Assembly: GCA_947372225.1 (NCBI GenBank)
Contig: CANBSV010000142.1
Coordinates: 1 to 5,088, forward strand
Length of the DNA stretch: 5,088 nucleotides
Direction: 5' to 3'
From: Burkholderiales bacterium
GTDB taxonomy: Bacteria > Pseudomonadota > Gammaproteobacteria > Burkholderiales > Burkholderiaceae_C
Part shown: in pieces, positions 1 to 5,088 of the stretch
How positions within the stretch are numbered: the stretch's first letter is position 1
How the letters are laid out: every line of letters starts with the position of its first letter
The notes under the pieces: generated by a model
Told to the model about the DNA's origin: nothing
Database searches by the model: none
The model's input: the letters and a program-made list of their open reading frames with translations, nothing else
Position numbers and translations under genes: made by a program

Positions 1-435
1 GTGTCGGCCTCGATCGCGCAGATTCAGGGCGTGCTCGATCAGGTGATCAGCGCGGTCGAGTTCCTGTTCGCCTTCACGTTGGCGGCCGGACTGGTGGTGC
101 TGTTCGCGGCGGTGTCGGCCACCCGCGAGGCGCGCTCGCGCGAGTTCGCGGTGATGCGCGCGCTGGGCGCAAGTGGACGGTTGCTCGCCCAGGTGCAGCG
201 CGCAGAACTGCTGGGCGTCGGTGCGCTGGCCGGGGTGCTGGCATCGGGTGCGGCTTCGGCGATTGGCTGGGTGCTGGCCAGCCGGGTGTTCGACTTCGCC
301 TGGCACCCGTCGCCTCTGGTGCCGCTGCTCGGAGCGGTGGCCGGCGCGCTGTTGTCGCTGGCGGCCGGCTGGTGGGGCCTGCGCGATGTGCTGCGCCGCC
401 CGGTCATCGAGACGTTGCGTCAGGCGGCGCAGTGA
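1..435 (+). CDS. ABC transporter permease, FtsX/MacB superfamily (YbbP-like), C-terminal fragment
   Basis: This is the C-terminal part of an inner-membrane permease subunit of the FtsX-like family, which works with an ABC ATPase on substrates in the envelope or periplasm. Numbered from the first visible codon, a membrane segment spans about residues 15-39. It is followed by a charged cytoplasmic stretch with the family-typical REFAVMRALGAS (about 48-59), the region that couples to the ATPase. Two more membrane segments follow at about 68-92 and 104-126, and the tail RRPVIETLR resembles the usual end of the family. The order TM, REx-A-hxRxLGA, TM, TM, short tail matches the last third of the YbbP-like permeases (full length about 800 residues). 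The GTG at base 1 is at the window edge and is almost certainly internal, so the gene continues upstream. The substrate cannot be told. The gene converges on the peroxidase gene, with 24 bp between stops. Confidence 0.85.
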   Translation: MSASIAQIQGVLDQVISAVEFLFAFTLAAGLVVLFAAVSATREARSREFAVMRALGASGRLLAQVQRAELLGVGALAGVLASGAASAIGWVLASRVFDFAWHPSPLVPLLGAVAGALLSLAAGWWGLRDVLRRPVIETLRQAAQ

Positions 436-466
436 GGCGCGCTCACGCTCGGGCTGGGCTCACTGC
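429..466. terminator. Inverted repeat spanning both convergent stop codons, possible bidirectional terminator
   Basis: GCAGTGAG at 429-436 is a perfect 8-bp inverted repeat of CTCACTGC at 459-466, with a 22-base loop. Each arm contains the stop codon of one convergent gene: TGA at 433-435 for the permease and TCA (TGA on the - strand) at 460-462 for the peroxidase. Neither side has a T-run, so it is not a classical intrinsic terminator. It could slow or terminate transcription from both sides, or be chance. Confidence 0.3.
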
Positions 467-1659
467 TTGAACGGGTTGCCAAATCGCGTGTCGATGCGCA
501 AGGTCGGGTCGTCCAGCGTCTTCAGGAAGGCCACCAGCGCGGCCTGATCGGTGCGCGACAGGTTGGGCACCCGGGGGTCGCCGCGCTGCGTCTTGAGGCG
601 GTTGTCCAGCGCCGGGCCGTTCTTGACGCCCAGGTTGTAGAAGCTCACCACCTGCTCGAAGGTCGTGAAGCGCCCGTCGTGCATCATGGGTTGGCCGGGC
701 GACAGGCTCTTGAGCGAGGGTGACTTGAACACCCGCGTTTCGCCGGCATCAAGGCCGTTCGACAGCGAGTTCGGGCTCAACGCAAAGGTGGGCGGCTGGT
801 GGCAACCGGCGCAGCCGATGCCGCCGTTGTTGGGCCCGCCCATGAACAGCCGCCGGCCGGTGTTTTCCTGCGCGGTGAGCCCGGGAACGTCCAGGCTCAG
901 GCCCTTGTCGGCCAGGCCTGCGTTGTAGGTCTTGGCGTAACCCTGGTCCCAGCGGCTGTTGGCCGAGATCATGCTGCGCTCGAACTGCGCCAGCGCCAGC
1001 TGGATGCGCTGCTCGGTGATGGCTGCATCGCCATAGACCGCCTTGAACAACTCGGGGTAATACGGCAAGCCCTGCATCTTGACCAGCAGCGCGTTGATGC
1101 CGCCGTTGCTGGCGTCGTAGCCCATCTCGATGGTGTTCTGGATGGGTTGCGTGGCTTGCGCCTCGACGCTGGCGGCGCGCCTGTCCCAGAACATCCTTCC
1201 GTCCCGATAGAACGCGATGTTGGCCAGGCCCATGGCGTGGGCGGTGCCGCTCACGCCCGAGTAGCCCTTGCTGAACTGGGTGGTGGCCGAAAAGCCGTTG
1301 GCCGGCTGGTGGCAGGTGGCGCATGCCACCGTGTCGTTCACGCTCAGGCGCTTGTCCCAGAACAGCACCCGACCCAGCGTGGCGCCCTTGTCGGTGATGC
1401 GGTTGTTGGGCGGGGTGTTGTCGCTGCGCAGCAGTTGCGCGTCGTAGTAGGCCGGCAGCGTCACCGAGGCGTACCTGGCCGGCGCGTTGATGTCGATGTT
1501 GAGGTACTGGGCAATGGCCGACAGCGGAGCGGCTGGCGCTGGCGCCGGTGCGGGTTTGATGCCGATCGGCTTGGGAGGCGGTGGCAAGGCGGCCAGCGCG
1601 GCGTGCCCTGCGACGGCACCGGTGGACGCGATCATCAAACGAACGAACCAGCTTTTCAC
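460..1659 (-). CDS. Di-heme cytochrome c peroxidase, CcpA/MauG family, exported
   Basis: This 399-residue protein is predicted to be periplasmic and to reduce hydrogen peroxide, or use it for MauG-like oxidation, through two c-type hemes. A signal peptide occupies residues 1-23 (KSWFVR, hydrophobic stretch, ALA before the cleavage site). A Pro/Ala-rich linker follows at about 25-46. The first heme site is CATCH (113-117) and the second CAGCH (283-287). LFWDKRLS (99-106), MFWDRRA (156-162) and MMHDGRF (325-331) are family motifs. W158, Q168 and E178 have the spacing of Trp94, Gln104 and Glu114 of Pseudomonas CcpA, recalled from memory. The classical distal histidine after the first heme is not evident. 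Tyr341 sits 14 residues after H327, where CcpA has its Met ligand and MauG its Tyr ligand, so the protein looks MauG-like. No mau genes are visible, so the physiological substrate is unknown. The GTG start is supported by GGGAGA five bases upstream and by the intact signal peptide; the next Met (residue 9) would destroy the signal. Confidence 0.93.
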   Translation of the reverse strand: MKSWFVRLMIASTGAVAGHAALAALPPPPKPIGIKPAPAPAPAAPLSAIAQYLNIDINAPARYASVTLPAYYDAQLLRSDNTPPNNRITDKGATLGRVLFWDKRLSVNDTVACATCHQPANGFSATTQFSKGYSGVSGTAHAMGLANIAFYRDGRMFWDRRAASVEAQATQPIQNTIEMGYDASNGGINALLVKMQGLPYYPELFKAVYGDAAITEQRIQLALAQFERSMISANSRWDQGYAKTYNAGLADKGLSLDVPGLTAQENTGRRLFMGGPNNGGIGCAGCHQPPTFALSPNSLSNGLDAGETRVFKSPSLKSLSPGQPMMHDGRFTTFEQVVSFYNLGVKNGPALDNRLKTQRGDPRVPNLSRTDQAALVAFLKTLDDPTLRIDTRFGNPFKQ

Positions 1660-1664
1660 GGCAA

Positions 1665-1670
1665 TCTCCC
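1665..1670 (-). promoter_or_regulatory. Ribosome binding site of the peroxidase gene
   Basis: On the - strand the sequence reads GGGAGA-TTGCC-GTG, a purine-rich Shine-Dalgarno five bases before the GTG at 1659-1657. It decides for the non-ATG start that gives a complete signal peptide. Confidence 0.65.
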
Positions 1671-1815
1671 TGGGTGTTTCGGCAGGGCAAATCGCCGTGG
1701 GGAATCGGGTTTGAGAAATCCGTACTCCACCATGCAGCGCCGCTGTCTTGGCTCGCGAGAGCGTTAGACCGGAAGCTTTGCGACCCCGACTTTCGTGCGG
1801 GTGTGCCCTGTGACT

Positions 1816-1847
1816 GGCGGGGAGTTTGCCGTCTGAACAGCCCCGCC
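1816..1847. repeat. GC-rich inverted repeat in the peroxidase leader region
   Basis: GGCGGGG at 1816-1822 pairs perfectly with CCCCGCC at 1841-1847. Inside the 18-base loop, GTT (1824-1826) can pair with AAC (1836-1838), which would extend the stem past small bulges. No T-run follows on either strand. It lies about 155-190 bases upstream of the peroxidase start and could be a leader hairpin, a protein-binding site or a backup terminator for the upstream receptor gene. Confidence 0.4.
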
Positions 1848-1911
1848 CACATGACCGGCGTGCCGCAACAGGCTCAAGGCGACGTGATCTGTGACTTGCT
1901 CGACAAAGATG

Positions 1912-1940
1912 GCGGTGCTCCGGATGTTCGGAGGCACCGC
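1912..1940 (-). terminator. Terminator-like hairpin behind the chemoreceptor gene
   Basis: GCGGTGC-TCCG (1912-1922) pairs with CGGA-GCACCGC (1929-1940), giving an 11-bp stem with one bulged G at 1933 and a 6-base loop. Read on the - strand it begins 11 bases after the receptor stop codon. It is followed by CATCTTTG, only a short U-run. Position and stem strength support a terminator for the chemotaxis unit; the weak U-run lowers certainty. Confidence 0.6.
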
Positions 1941-1951
1941 ATCAGCTCACG

Positions 1952-4081
1952 TCAGAACGATTCCCAGTCGTCGGTACCGCTGCGGGATGCGTCGGCTTTC
2001 ACGATGGGCGCCGTCACAGCCTCTGGTGTGTCGTCCTTGGGCTGAAAGGCGGGTCGCACGACATTGGTGGCACGGTTGGGTGAACGCCGTTCGCCGCGCG
2101 CTGCTGCCGGCTTGGCCACCGGCGCACGCACCACCGGGGCGGATCGTGTCTCGGCGGCCGACAACTTGAACACGGCCACCGCGTTGACGAGTTGTTGTGC
2201 CTGCGTGTTGAGGCTGTCGGCAGCCGCTGCGCTTTCCTCGACCAGTGCTGCGTTTTGCTGCGTGGTCTGGTCCATCTGGGTGACGGCTTCCCCGACTTGG
2301 CTGACGCCCTGGCTTTGTTCGACGCTGGCTGCGCTGATCTCGCTGACGATGTCGGTGACACGCCGGATCGATGACACCACCTCGGTCATGGTCTCGCCAG
2401 CGCGGTCGACCAGGGCGGTGCCCTGTTCCACGCGTTCGACGCTGGCGGTGATCAGCGACTTGATCTCCTTGGCCGCCTCGGCCGAACGATGCGCCAGGCT
2501 GCGCACCTCGGAGGCCACGACGGCGAAGCCGCGACCTTGTTCACCGGCACGGGCGGCTTCCACGGCGGCGTTGAGCGCGAGGATGTTGGTCTGGAAGGCG
2601 ATGCCGTCGATCACGCTGATGATGTCGGCGATGCGCTTGGAGCTGTCATTGATGTCCCGCATGGTGTCGACCACCTGACCGACGACCTCGCCGCCCTGGA
2701 CCGCCACGGCCGAAGCGCTGGTGGCCAGTTGACTGGCCTGACGGGCGTTGTCGGCGTTCTGCCGCACCGTGCCCGAGAGCTCTTCCATGGACGCGGCGGT
2801 CTGTTGCAGCGCCGACGCCTGTTGCTCGGTACGACTGGACAGATCGAGATTGCCCTGTGCGATTTGCGCGCTGGCAATGGCCACGCTTTCGGCGTTGCTG
2901 CGCACCGACGACACCACCGCACTCAGGCTCGCGTTCATGGCCGTCAGCGAGCGCAGCAGCGTGCCAATCTCGTCGCTGCCGGCATCGGGCACCTGGGTGG
3001 TGAGATCGCCTGCGGCCACGGCATCGGCAACGCGTGCGGCGAGCCGCACCGACGCGGTGGTGGTGCTGGCAATCACCCACAGCAGCCAGGCTGCGAAGAC
3101 TCCCAGCAACACGGTGCTCACTGCGAGAAATTCTAGGTGCTTCGTGGAGGTGCTGACGCCGCGCTGCAGTTCCTTGTCCAGCGCAGCCACCGAATCGTCG
3201 ATCAGCTTGAATTGCTGGTCGATGGTGGCGGTCATGGCGGCAAAGAACTCGCCTGCCGAATAGGTGTTGCTGTCGGCGTGGAGCAGCTTTTCATCGACCA
3301 GCTTGAACGCCGCGTCGGTGCTGGTGACAGCCGCGTTGAGCGAAGCGCCAGTGGCAGCGCTCAGCGCGCCGCTGTCCTCGACGGCCAGGGCCATGGATTT
3401 GCGCACATCACCCACGCGAGCACGGGCCACTTCGACAAGGCTGTCGATTCGCGTCTTGTCTTCGGGTGAGAGTGACCCGCGGGTGAGCGCGACCGACCCT
3501 CTGGCGCGCAACTGGCCCATGGCTTCGGTCAGCAGCGGCAGGTCCCTGAGCGCTGCAGCCTGCAGGAAGTAGCCGGATTTTTCGGGGTGCAAGACGATGC
3601 CCGAGGTGTTCGCCACGTCGTCGAGCAGATCGATCTGCGCGGCGATCAGTGCGGTGTGGCGCGCAAAGCTTTGCGGTGCGGCGATGCCCTGAGCGGCCAC
3701 CTCGCCAGACAGAGCAGCCCAAGCCTTGTCGATGCGATCGAAGGCTGCGTCGAGCTTGGTGTCGTTGAGGCTGGCAGTCGATGCACGCGCTTTGTTCAAC
3801 GCCGCAGCGACTTCCAGTTGCTTGGCCTGACGTTTCGTGGCCGCCTCGCTGTTGCCCGAAAGGGCGCCGGCCGACAGACCGCGGTGCTGCTGCGTGAGCT
3901 GGATCAGCCGCAGCGCATCACGTGCCGGGGCGATGCCCGTCAGTTCCTGCTTGGCGAAGCTCAGCAGGTCGAGATCAGCACGAATCACCATCGATGCCGG
4001 TATCGCCAGCATCAGCAACGCCACCAGGGCGATCAACTTGAATTTGTGGGCCAGCCTCAAGTCGCGGATGAGTGATTTCAT
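1952..4081 (-). CDS. Methyl-accepting chemotaxis protein with NIT-like periplasmic sensor
   Basis: This 709-residue inner-membrane chemoreceptor senses a ligand outside and controls CheA through CheW. TM1 is at about residues 16-33 and TM2 at about 315-337. Between them lies a helical sensor of about 280 residues containing QHRGLSAG (65-72), a pattern resembling the NIT (nitrate/nitrite-sensing) helical domain family; the ligand is unknown. A HAMP domain follows (about 338-390), then the signalling domain (about 391-640) with the hairpin tip around IAFQTNILALNAAVEAARAG (494-513). Q420, Q427 and E434 match the spacing of Tsr methylation sites 297, 304 and 311, and E616 matches site 493. N625 stands at the position of site 502, so that site seems absent. 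A flexible linker of about 65 residues ends in DWESF (705-709), equivalent to the NWETF CheR/CheB tether of E. coli receptors. The ATG start has AAAGG upstream and precedes a normal TM1. It lies 58 bp after cheW in the same direction. Confidence 0.96.
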   Translation of the reverse strand: MKSLIRDLRLAHKFKLIALVALLMLAIPASMVIRADLDLLSFAKQELTGIAPARDALRLIQLTQQHRGLSAGALSGNSEAATKRQAKQLEVAAALNKARASTASLNDTKLDAAFDRIDKAWAALSGEVAAQGIAAPQSFARHTALIAAQIDLLDDVANTSGIVLHPEKSGYFLQAAALRDLPLLTEAMGQLRARGSVALTRGSLSPEDKTRIDSLVEVARARVGDVRKSMALAVEDSGALSAATGASLNAAVTSTDAAFKLVDEKLLHADSNTYSAGEFFAAMTATIDQQFKLIDDSVAALDKELQRGVSTSTKHLEFLAVSTVLLGVFAAWLLWVIASTTTASVRLAARVADAVAAGDLTTQVPDAGSDEIGTLLRSLTAMNASLSAVVSSVRSNAESVAIASAQIAQGNLDLSSRTEQQASALQQTAASMEELSGTVRQNADNARQASQLATSASAVAVQGGEVVGQVVDTMRDINDSSKRIADIISVIDGIAFQTNILALNAAVEAARAGEQGRGFAVVASEVRSLAHRSAEAAKEIKSLITASVERVEQGTALVDRAGETMTEVVSSIRRVTDIVSEISAASVEQSQGVSQVGEAVTQMDQTTQQNAALVEESAAAADSLNTQAQQLVNAVAVFKLSAAETRSAPVVRAPVAKPAAARGERRSPNRATNVVRPAFQPKDDTPEAVTAPIVKADASRSGTDDWESF
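2238..2263. repeat. 26-bp direct repeat shared by the two receptor genes, copy 1
   Basis: These 26 bases, TCGACCAGTG through GCTGCGT, are identical to 4989-5014. They encode the conserved TQQNAALVE segment of the second methylation helix in both receptors, in the same orientation. Paralogy plus strong codon bias is a sufficient explanation. Confidence 0.75.
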
Positions 4082-4139
4082 GTTCAGGCCTTTGGTCGCT
4101 GGGCCGCCTGTGTGTCTGGCTGCCCGGCTGGGCTGGGTT

Positions 4140-4664
4140 TCAGTGCATTTCGCTGATCAGGCACATGTCCGAACTCGACATGAAGGCTTCGATGTCCATC
4201 AGGATGAGCATGCGATCGCCCACGTTGCCGATGCCGGTGATGAAGGTGGTGTCGACCGATGAGGCCAGCTCGGGTGCAGCCTTGACCGCATCCGTGGACA
4301 GCTCGAGCACGTCGCTGACCGAGTCGACCACCGCACCCACCACGCGGCCTGCCACGTTGAGCACGATGACCACGGTGAATTCGTTGTATTCCGCCGTGTC
4401 GCACCCGAGCTTCAGGCGCAGATCGACGATGGGCACGATGACGCCGCGCAGATTGACCACACCCTTGATGAACGAGGGTGCGTTGGCGATGCGCGTGGGC
4501 GCTTCGTACGAGCGGATTTCCTGCACCCTCAGGATGTCGATCCCGTACTCCTCCGAGCCGAGGCGAAAGGTCAGGAATTCACCGCCGGCCAGTGCGGCCT
4601 GCTGATGCCCGACAAGGGCGCTTGCGTGCTTGGCCACGTGGGTGGCATCGGTCATCATGTTCAT
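4140..4664 (-). CDS. cheW: Chemotaxis coupling protein CheW
   Basis: This 174-residue cytoplasmic scaffold protein links the CheA kinase to the receptor tip in chemoreceptor arrays. The CheW fold starts at about residue 29 with EFLTFRLGSEEYGIDILRVQ. It contains the family signature around IKGVVNLRG (66-74) followed by IVPIVDLR (76-83), in which the NLRG arginine (R73) belongs to the receptor/CheA contact region. The end of the fold (about 140-160) holds FITGIGNVGDRMLILMDIE. The length is normal for CheW. About 28 poorly conserved residues precede the core and a short tail follows it. No receiver domain is fused, so it is CheW rather than CheV. The ATG start is supported by AAGGAAGGAA just upstream. 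The gene lies 68 bp after one receptor gene and 58 bp before another, all on the same strand, which suggests an operon. A paralogue near a cheA operon elsewhere is possible. Confidence 0.95.
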   Translation of the reverse strand: MNMMTDATHVAKHASALVGHQQAALAGGEFLTFRLGSEEYGIDILRVQEIRSYEAPTRIANAPSFIKGVVNLRGVIVPIVDLRLKLGCDTAEYNEFTVVIVLNVAGRVVGAVVDSVSDVLELSTDAVKAAPELASSVDTTFITGIGNVGDRMLILMDIEAFMSSSDMCLISEMH

Positions 4665-4670
4665 GGTGCG

Positions 4671-4680
4671 TTCCTTCCTT
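4671..4680 (-). promoter_or_regulatory. Strong ribosome binding site of cheW
   Basis: On the - strand AAGGAAGGAA ends six bases before the ATG at 4664-4662 and offers two overlapping registers of Shine-Dalgarno pairing. It supports this ATG over the further ATGs two and three codons downstream. Confidence 0.65.
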
Positions 4681-4717
4681 GCGGGATGGGGGTTGTTTTC
4701 AGTGGCGTGATTGGACG

Positions 4718-4744
4718 GGATCGGCGTTCGACTCAGAAGGTTTC
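4718..4744 (-). promoter_or_regulatory. Candidate FliA (sigma-28)-type promoter upstream of cheW
   Basis: On the - strand the sequence reads GAAACCTT - 11 bases - GCCGATCC. Compared with the enterobacterial FliA consensus TAAAGTTT-N11-GCCGATAA, this is 5 of 8 and 6 of 8 matches with the exact spacer. The -35 part overlaps the last codons of the upstream receptor gene, and a start near 4710 would give a leader of about 45 bases before cheW. FliA commonly drives chemotaxis genes, so the location fits. The match is imperfect and the evidence is by eye. Confidence 0.3.
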
Positions 4745-5088
4745 CCAGTCGTCCGAATGGCTGGGCTGCGGTGCGCTGAGCTTCGGCGCCGGTGGCGTCA
4801 CTGTCTTGGTCAGTGTGGGGATCGACCTGGGCGGGACAGCAGCCTTGGGCAGCGCTGACGGCTTGGCCACCACACGCGCTTTCGCGACGGTGCGCACGGC
4901 GGCGTTGGCTTCGAGGCGGAAGGTCCCCATCATTTCGGACAGTCGCAGCGCCTGATCCTTGAGGCTTTCTGCGGCGGCGGCGGACTGTTCGACCAGTGCT
5001 GCGTTTTGCTGCGTCATCTGGTCGAGCTGGATGACCGAGCCGTTGACCTGGCCGATGCCTTCGGACTGTTCCGATGCGGCGGCGGTGA
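4733..5088 (-). CDS. Methyl-accepting chemotaxis protein, C-terminal fragment
   Basis: This is the C-terminal end of a second chemoreceptor; the rest lies beyond the right edge. The frame is open from 5086 to the stop at 4733-4735, giving 117 visible residues. It starts with TAAASEQSEGIGQVN, continues with QLDQMTQQNAALVEQSAAAA (20-39 of the fragment) and so covers the second methylation helix of the signalling domain. The methylation pair there is EQ (Q34), so one site is encoded as glutamine and would need CheB deamidation before methylation. A linker of about 50 residues rich in Ala, Pro and Lys leads to a C-terminal DWETF pentapeptide, one residue away from the NWETF tether of E. coli Tar/Tsr. 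An ATG at 5017-5015 is an internal Met, not the start. cheW follows 68 bp downstream on the same strand. Confidence 0.93.
   Translation of the reverse strand, partial: TAAASEQSEGIGQVNGSVIQLDQMTQQNAALVEQSAAAAESLKDQALRLSEMMGTFRLEANAAVRTVAKARVVAKPSALPKAAVPPRSIPTLTKTVTPPAPKLSAPQPSHSDDWETF
4989..5014. repeat. 26-bp direct repeat shared by the two receptor genes, copy 2
   Basis: This is the second copy of the repeat at 2238-2263, inside the truncated receptor gene. The copies lie about 2.75 kb apart and flank cheW and most of the complete receptor gene. Confidence 0.75.

Larger units (their letters stand above)
1660..1951. other. Intergenic region between receptor gene end and peroxidase start
   Basis: This 292-bp stretch holds no open frame that looks coding on either strand; frames crossing it are extensions of antisense or out-of-frame readings of the neighbours. 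It should contain the promoter and leader of the peroxidase gene. On the - strand I saw no convincing -35/-10 pair and no FNR-type TTGAT-N4-ATCAA site. Visible structures are the terminator-like hairpin at 1912-1940, the inverted repeat at 1816-1847 and the 8-bp palindrome CTCGCGAG at 1752-1759, whose role is unknown. Confidence 0.6.

Noticed and set aside
1..3. GTG as a start codon for the permease
   Set aside because: It coincides with the window edge, and the visible 144 residues are only the last third of a YbbP/FtsX-type permease.
799..1767. Long + strand open frame (322 codons) opposite the peroxidase gene
   Set aside because: It is antisense to a clear heme protein. Its composition is Gly/Val/Arg/Ala-rich without motifs, as expected of GC-rich shadow frames.
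749..1852. Long - strand frame overlapping the peroxidase in another frame
   Set aside because: The translation is Arg/His/Gln-rich and low in complexity, typical of an out-of-frame reading of a GC-rich gene.
1671..1860. FNR/Anr box or OxyR-type site for the peroxidase
   Set aside because: No TTGAT-N4-ATCAA-like dyad was found by eye, and OxyR sites are too degenerate to call from one sequence.
2489..3136. + strand open frame opposite the chemoreceptor
   Set aside because: It is antisense to the highly conserved signalling domain, and its His/Gly/Arg-rich product has no recognisable motif.
4082..4139. Possible hairpin and separate promoter in the cheW/receptor gap
   Set aside because: Only short, mismatched pairing (GGGC-A-GCC with GGC-G-GCCC) and no FliA- or sigma-70-like boxes were found. 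A simple operon spacer is more likely.
5015..5017. ATG that could start a 94-residue protein at the right edge
   Set aside because: The frame stays open to the window edge and the upstream codons encode conserved receptor sequence, so this Met is internal.
1..5088. Undescribed multi-gene system, mobile element, CRISPR array, tRNA or rRNA
   Set aside because: All substantial frames belong to known families. There are no regularly spaced repeats, transposase motifs or terminal inverted repeats, and nothing resembling a structured RNA gene.

Overview
The window is GC-rich, gene-dense bacterial chromosome. Codon use, an FtsX/YbbP-type permease, chemoreceptors ending in a DWE-S/T-F pentapeptide and a Tsr-like signalling core all suggest a betaproteobacterium, most likely Burkholderiales (Comamonadaceae-like). 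That placement rests on family resemblance and was not tested by any search.

Layout from left to right. (1) The C-terminal end of an ABC-transporter permease of the FtsX/MacB superfamily on the + strand (1-435), cut by the window edge. (2) Convergent to it, with 24 bp between the stop codons, a complete exported di-heme cytochrome c peroxidase of the CcpA/MauG family on the - strand (460-1659), which has MauG-like features. (3) A 292-bp intergenic stretch (1660-1951) with no convincing gene. It holds the peroxidase leader, a GC-rich inverted repeat and a terminator-like hairpin just behind the chemoreceptor gene. (4) A chemotaxis unit on the - strand, read from right to left: the C-terminal end of one methyl-accepting chemotaxis protein (4733-5088, truncated by the window), cheW (4140-4664), and a complete 709-residue methyl-accepting chemotaxis protein (1952-4081). 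The gaps are 68 and 58 bp.

How the parts work together: the two receptors and the CheW coupler should form receptor arrays that control a CheA kinase encoded elsewhere. Both receptors end in a CheR/CheB-docking-type pentapeptide on a long flexible linker, so both look like high-abundance-type receptors with full adaptation. A FliA (sigma-28)-like promoter candidate lies between the first receptor and cheW. The peroxidase and the permease look functionally unrelated to the chemotaxis unit.

I found no mobile element, CRISPR array, tRNA or rRNA, and no evidence of an undescribed multi-gene system. The observations most worth checking are the MauG-like heme-ligand pattern of the peroxidase and the two-receptor/CheW arrangement with its promoter candidate.
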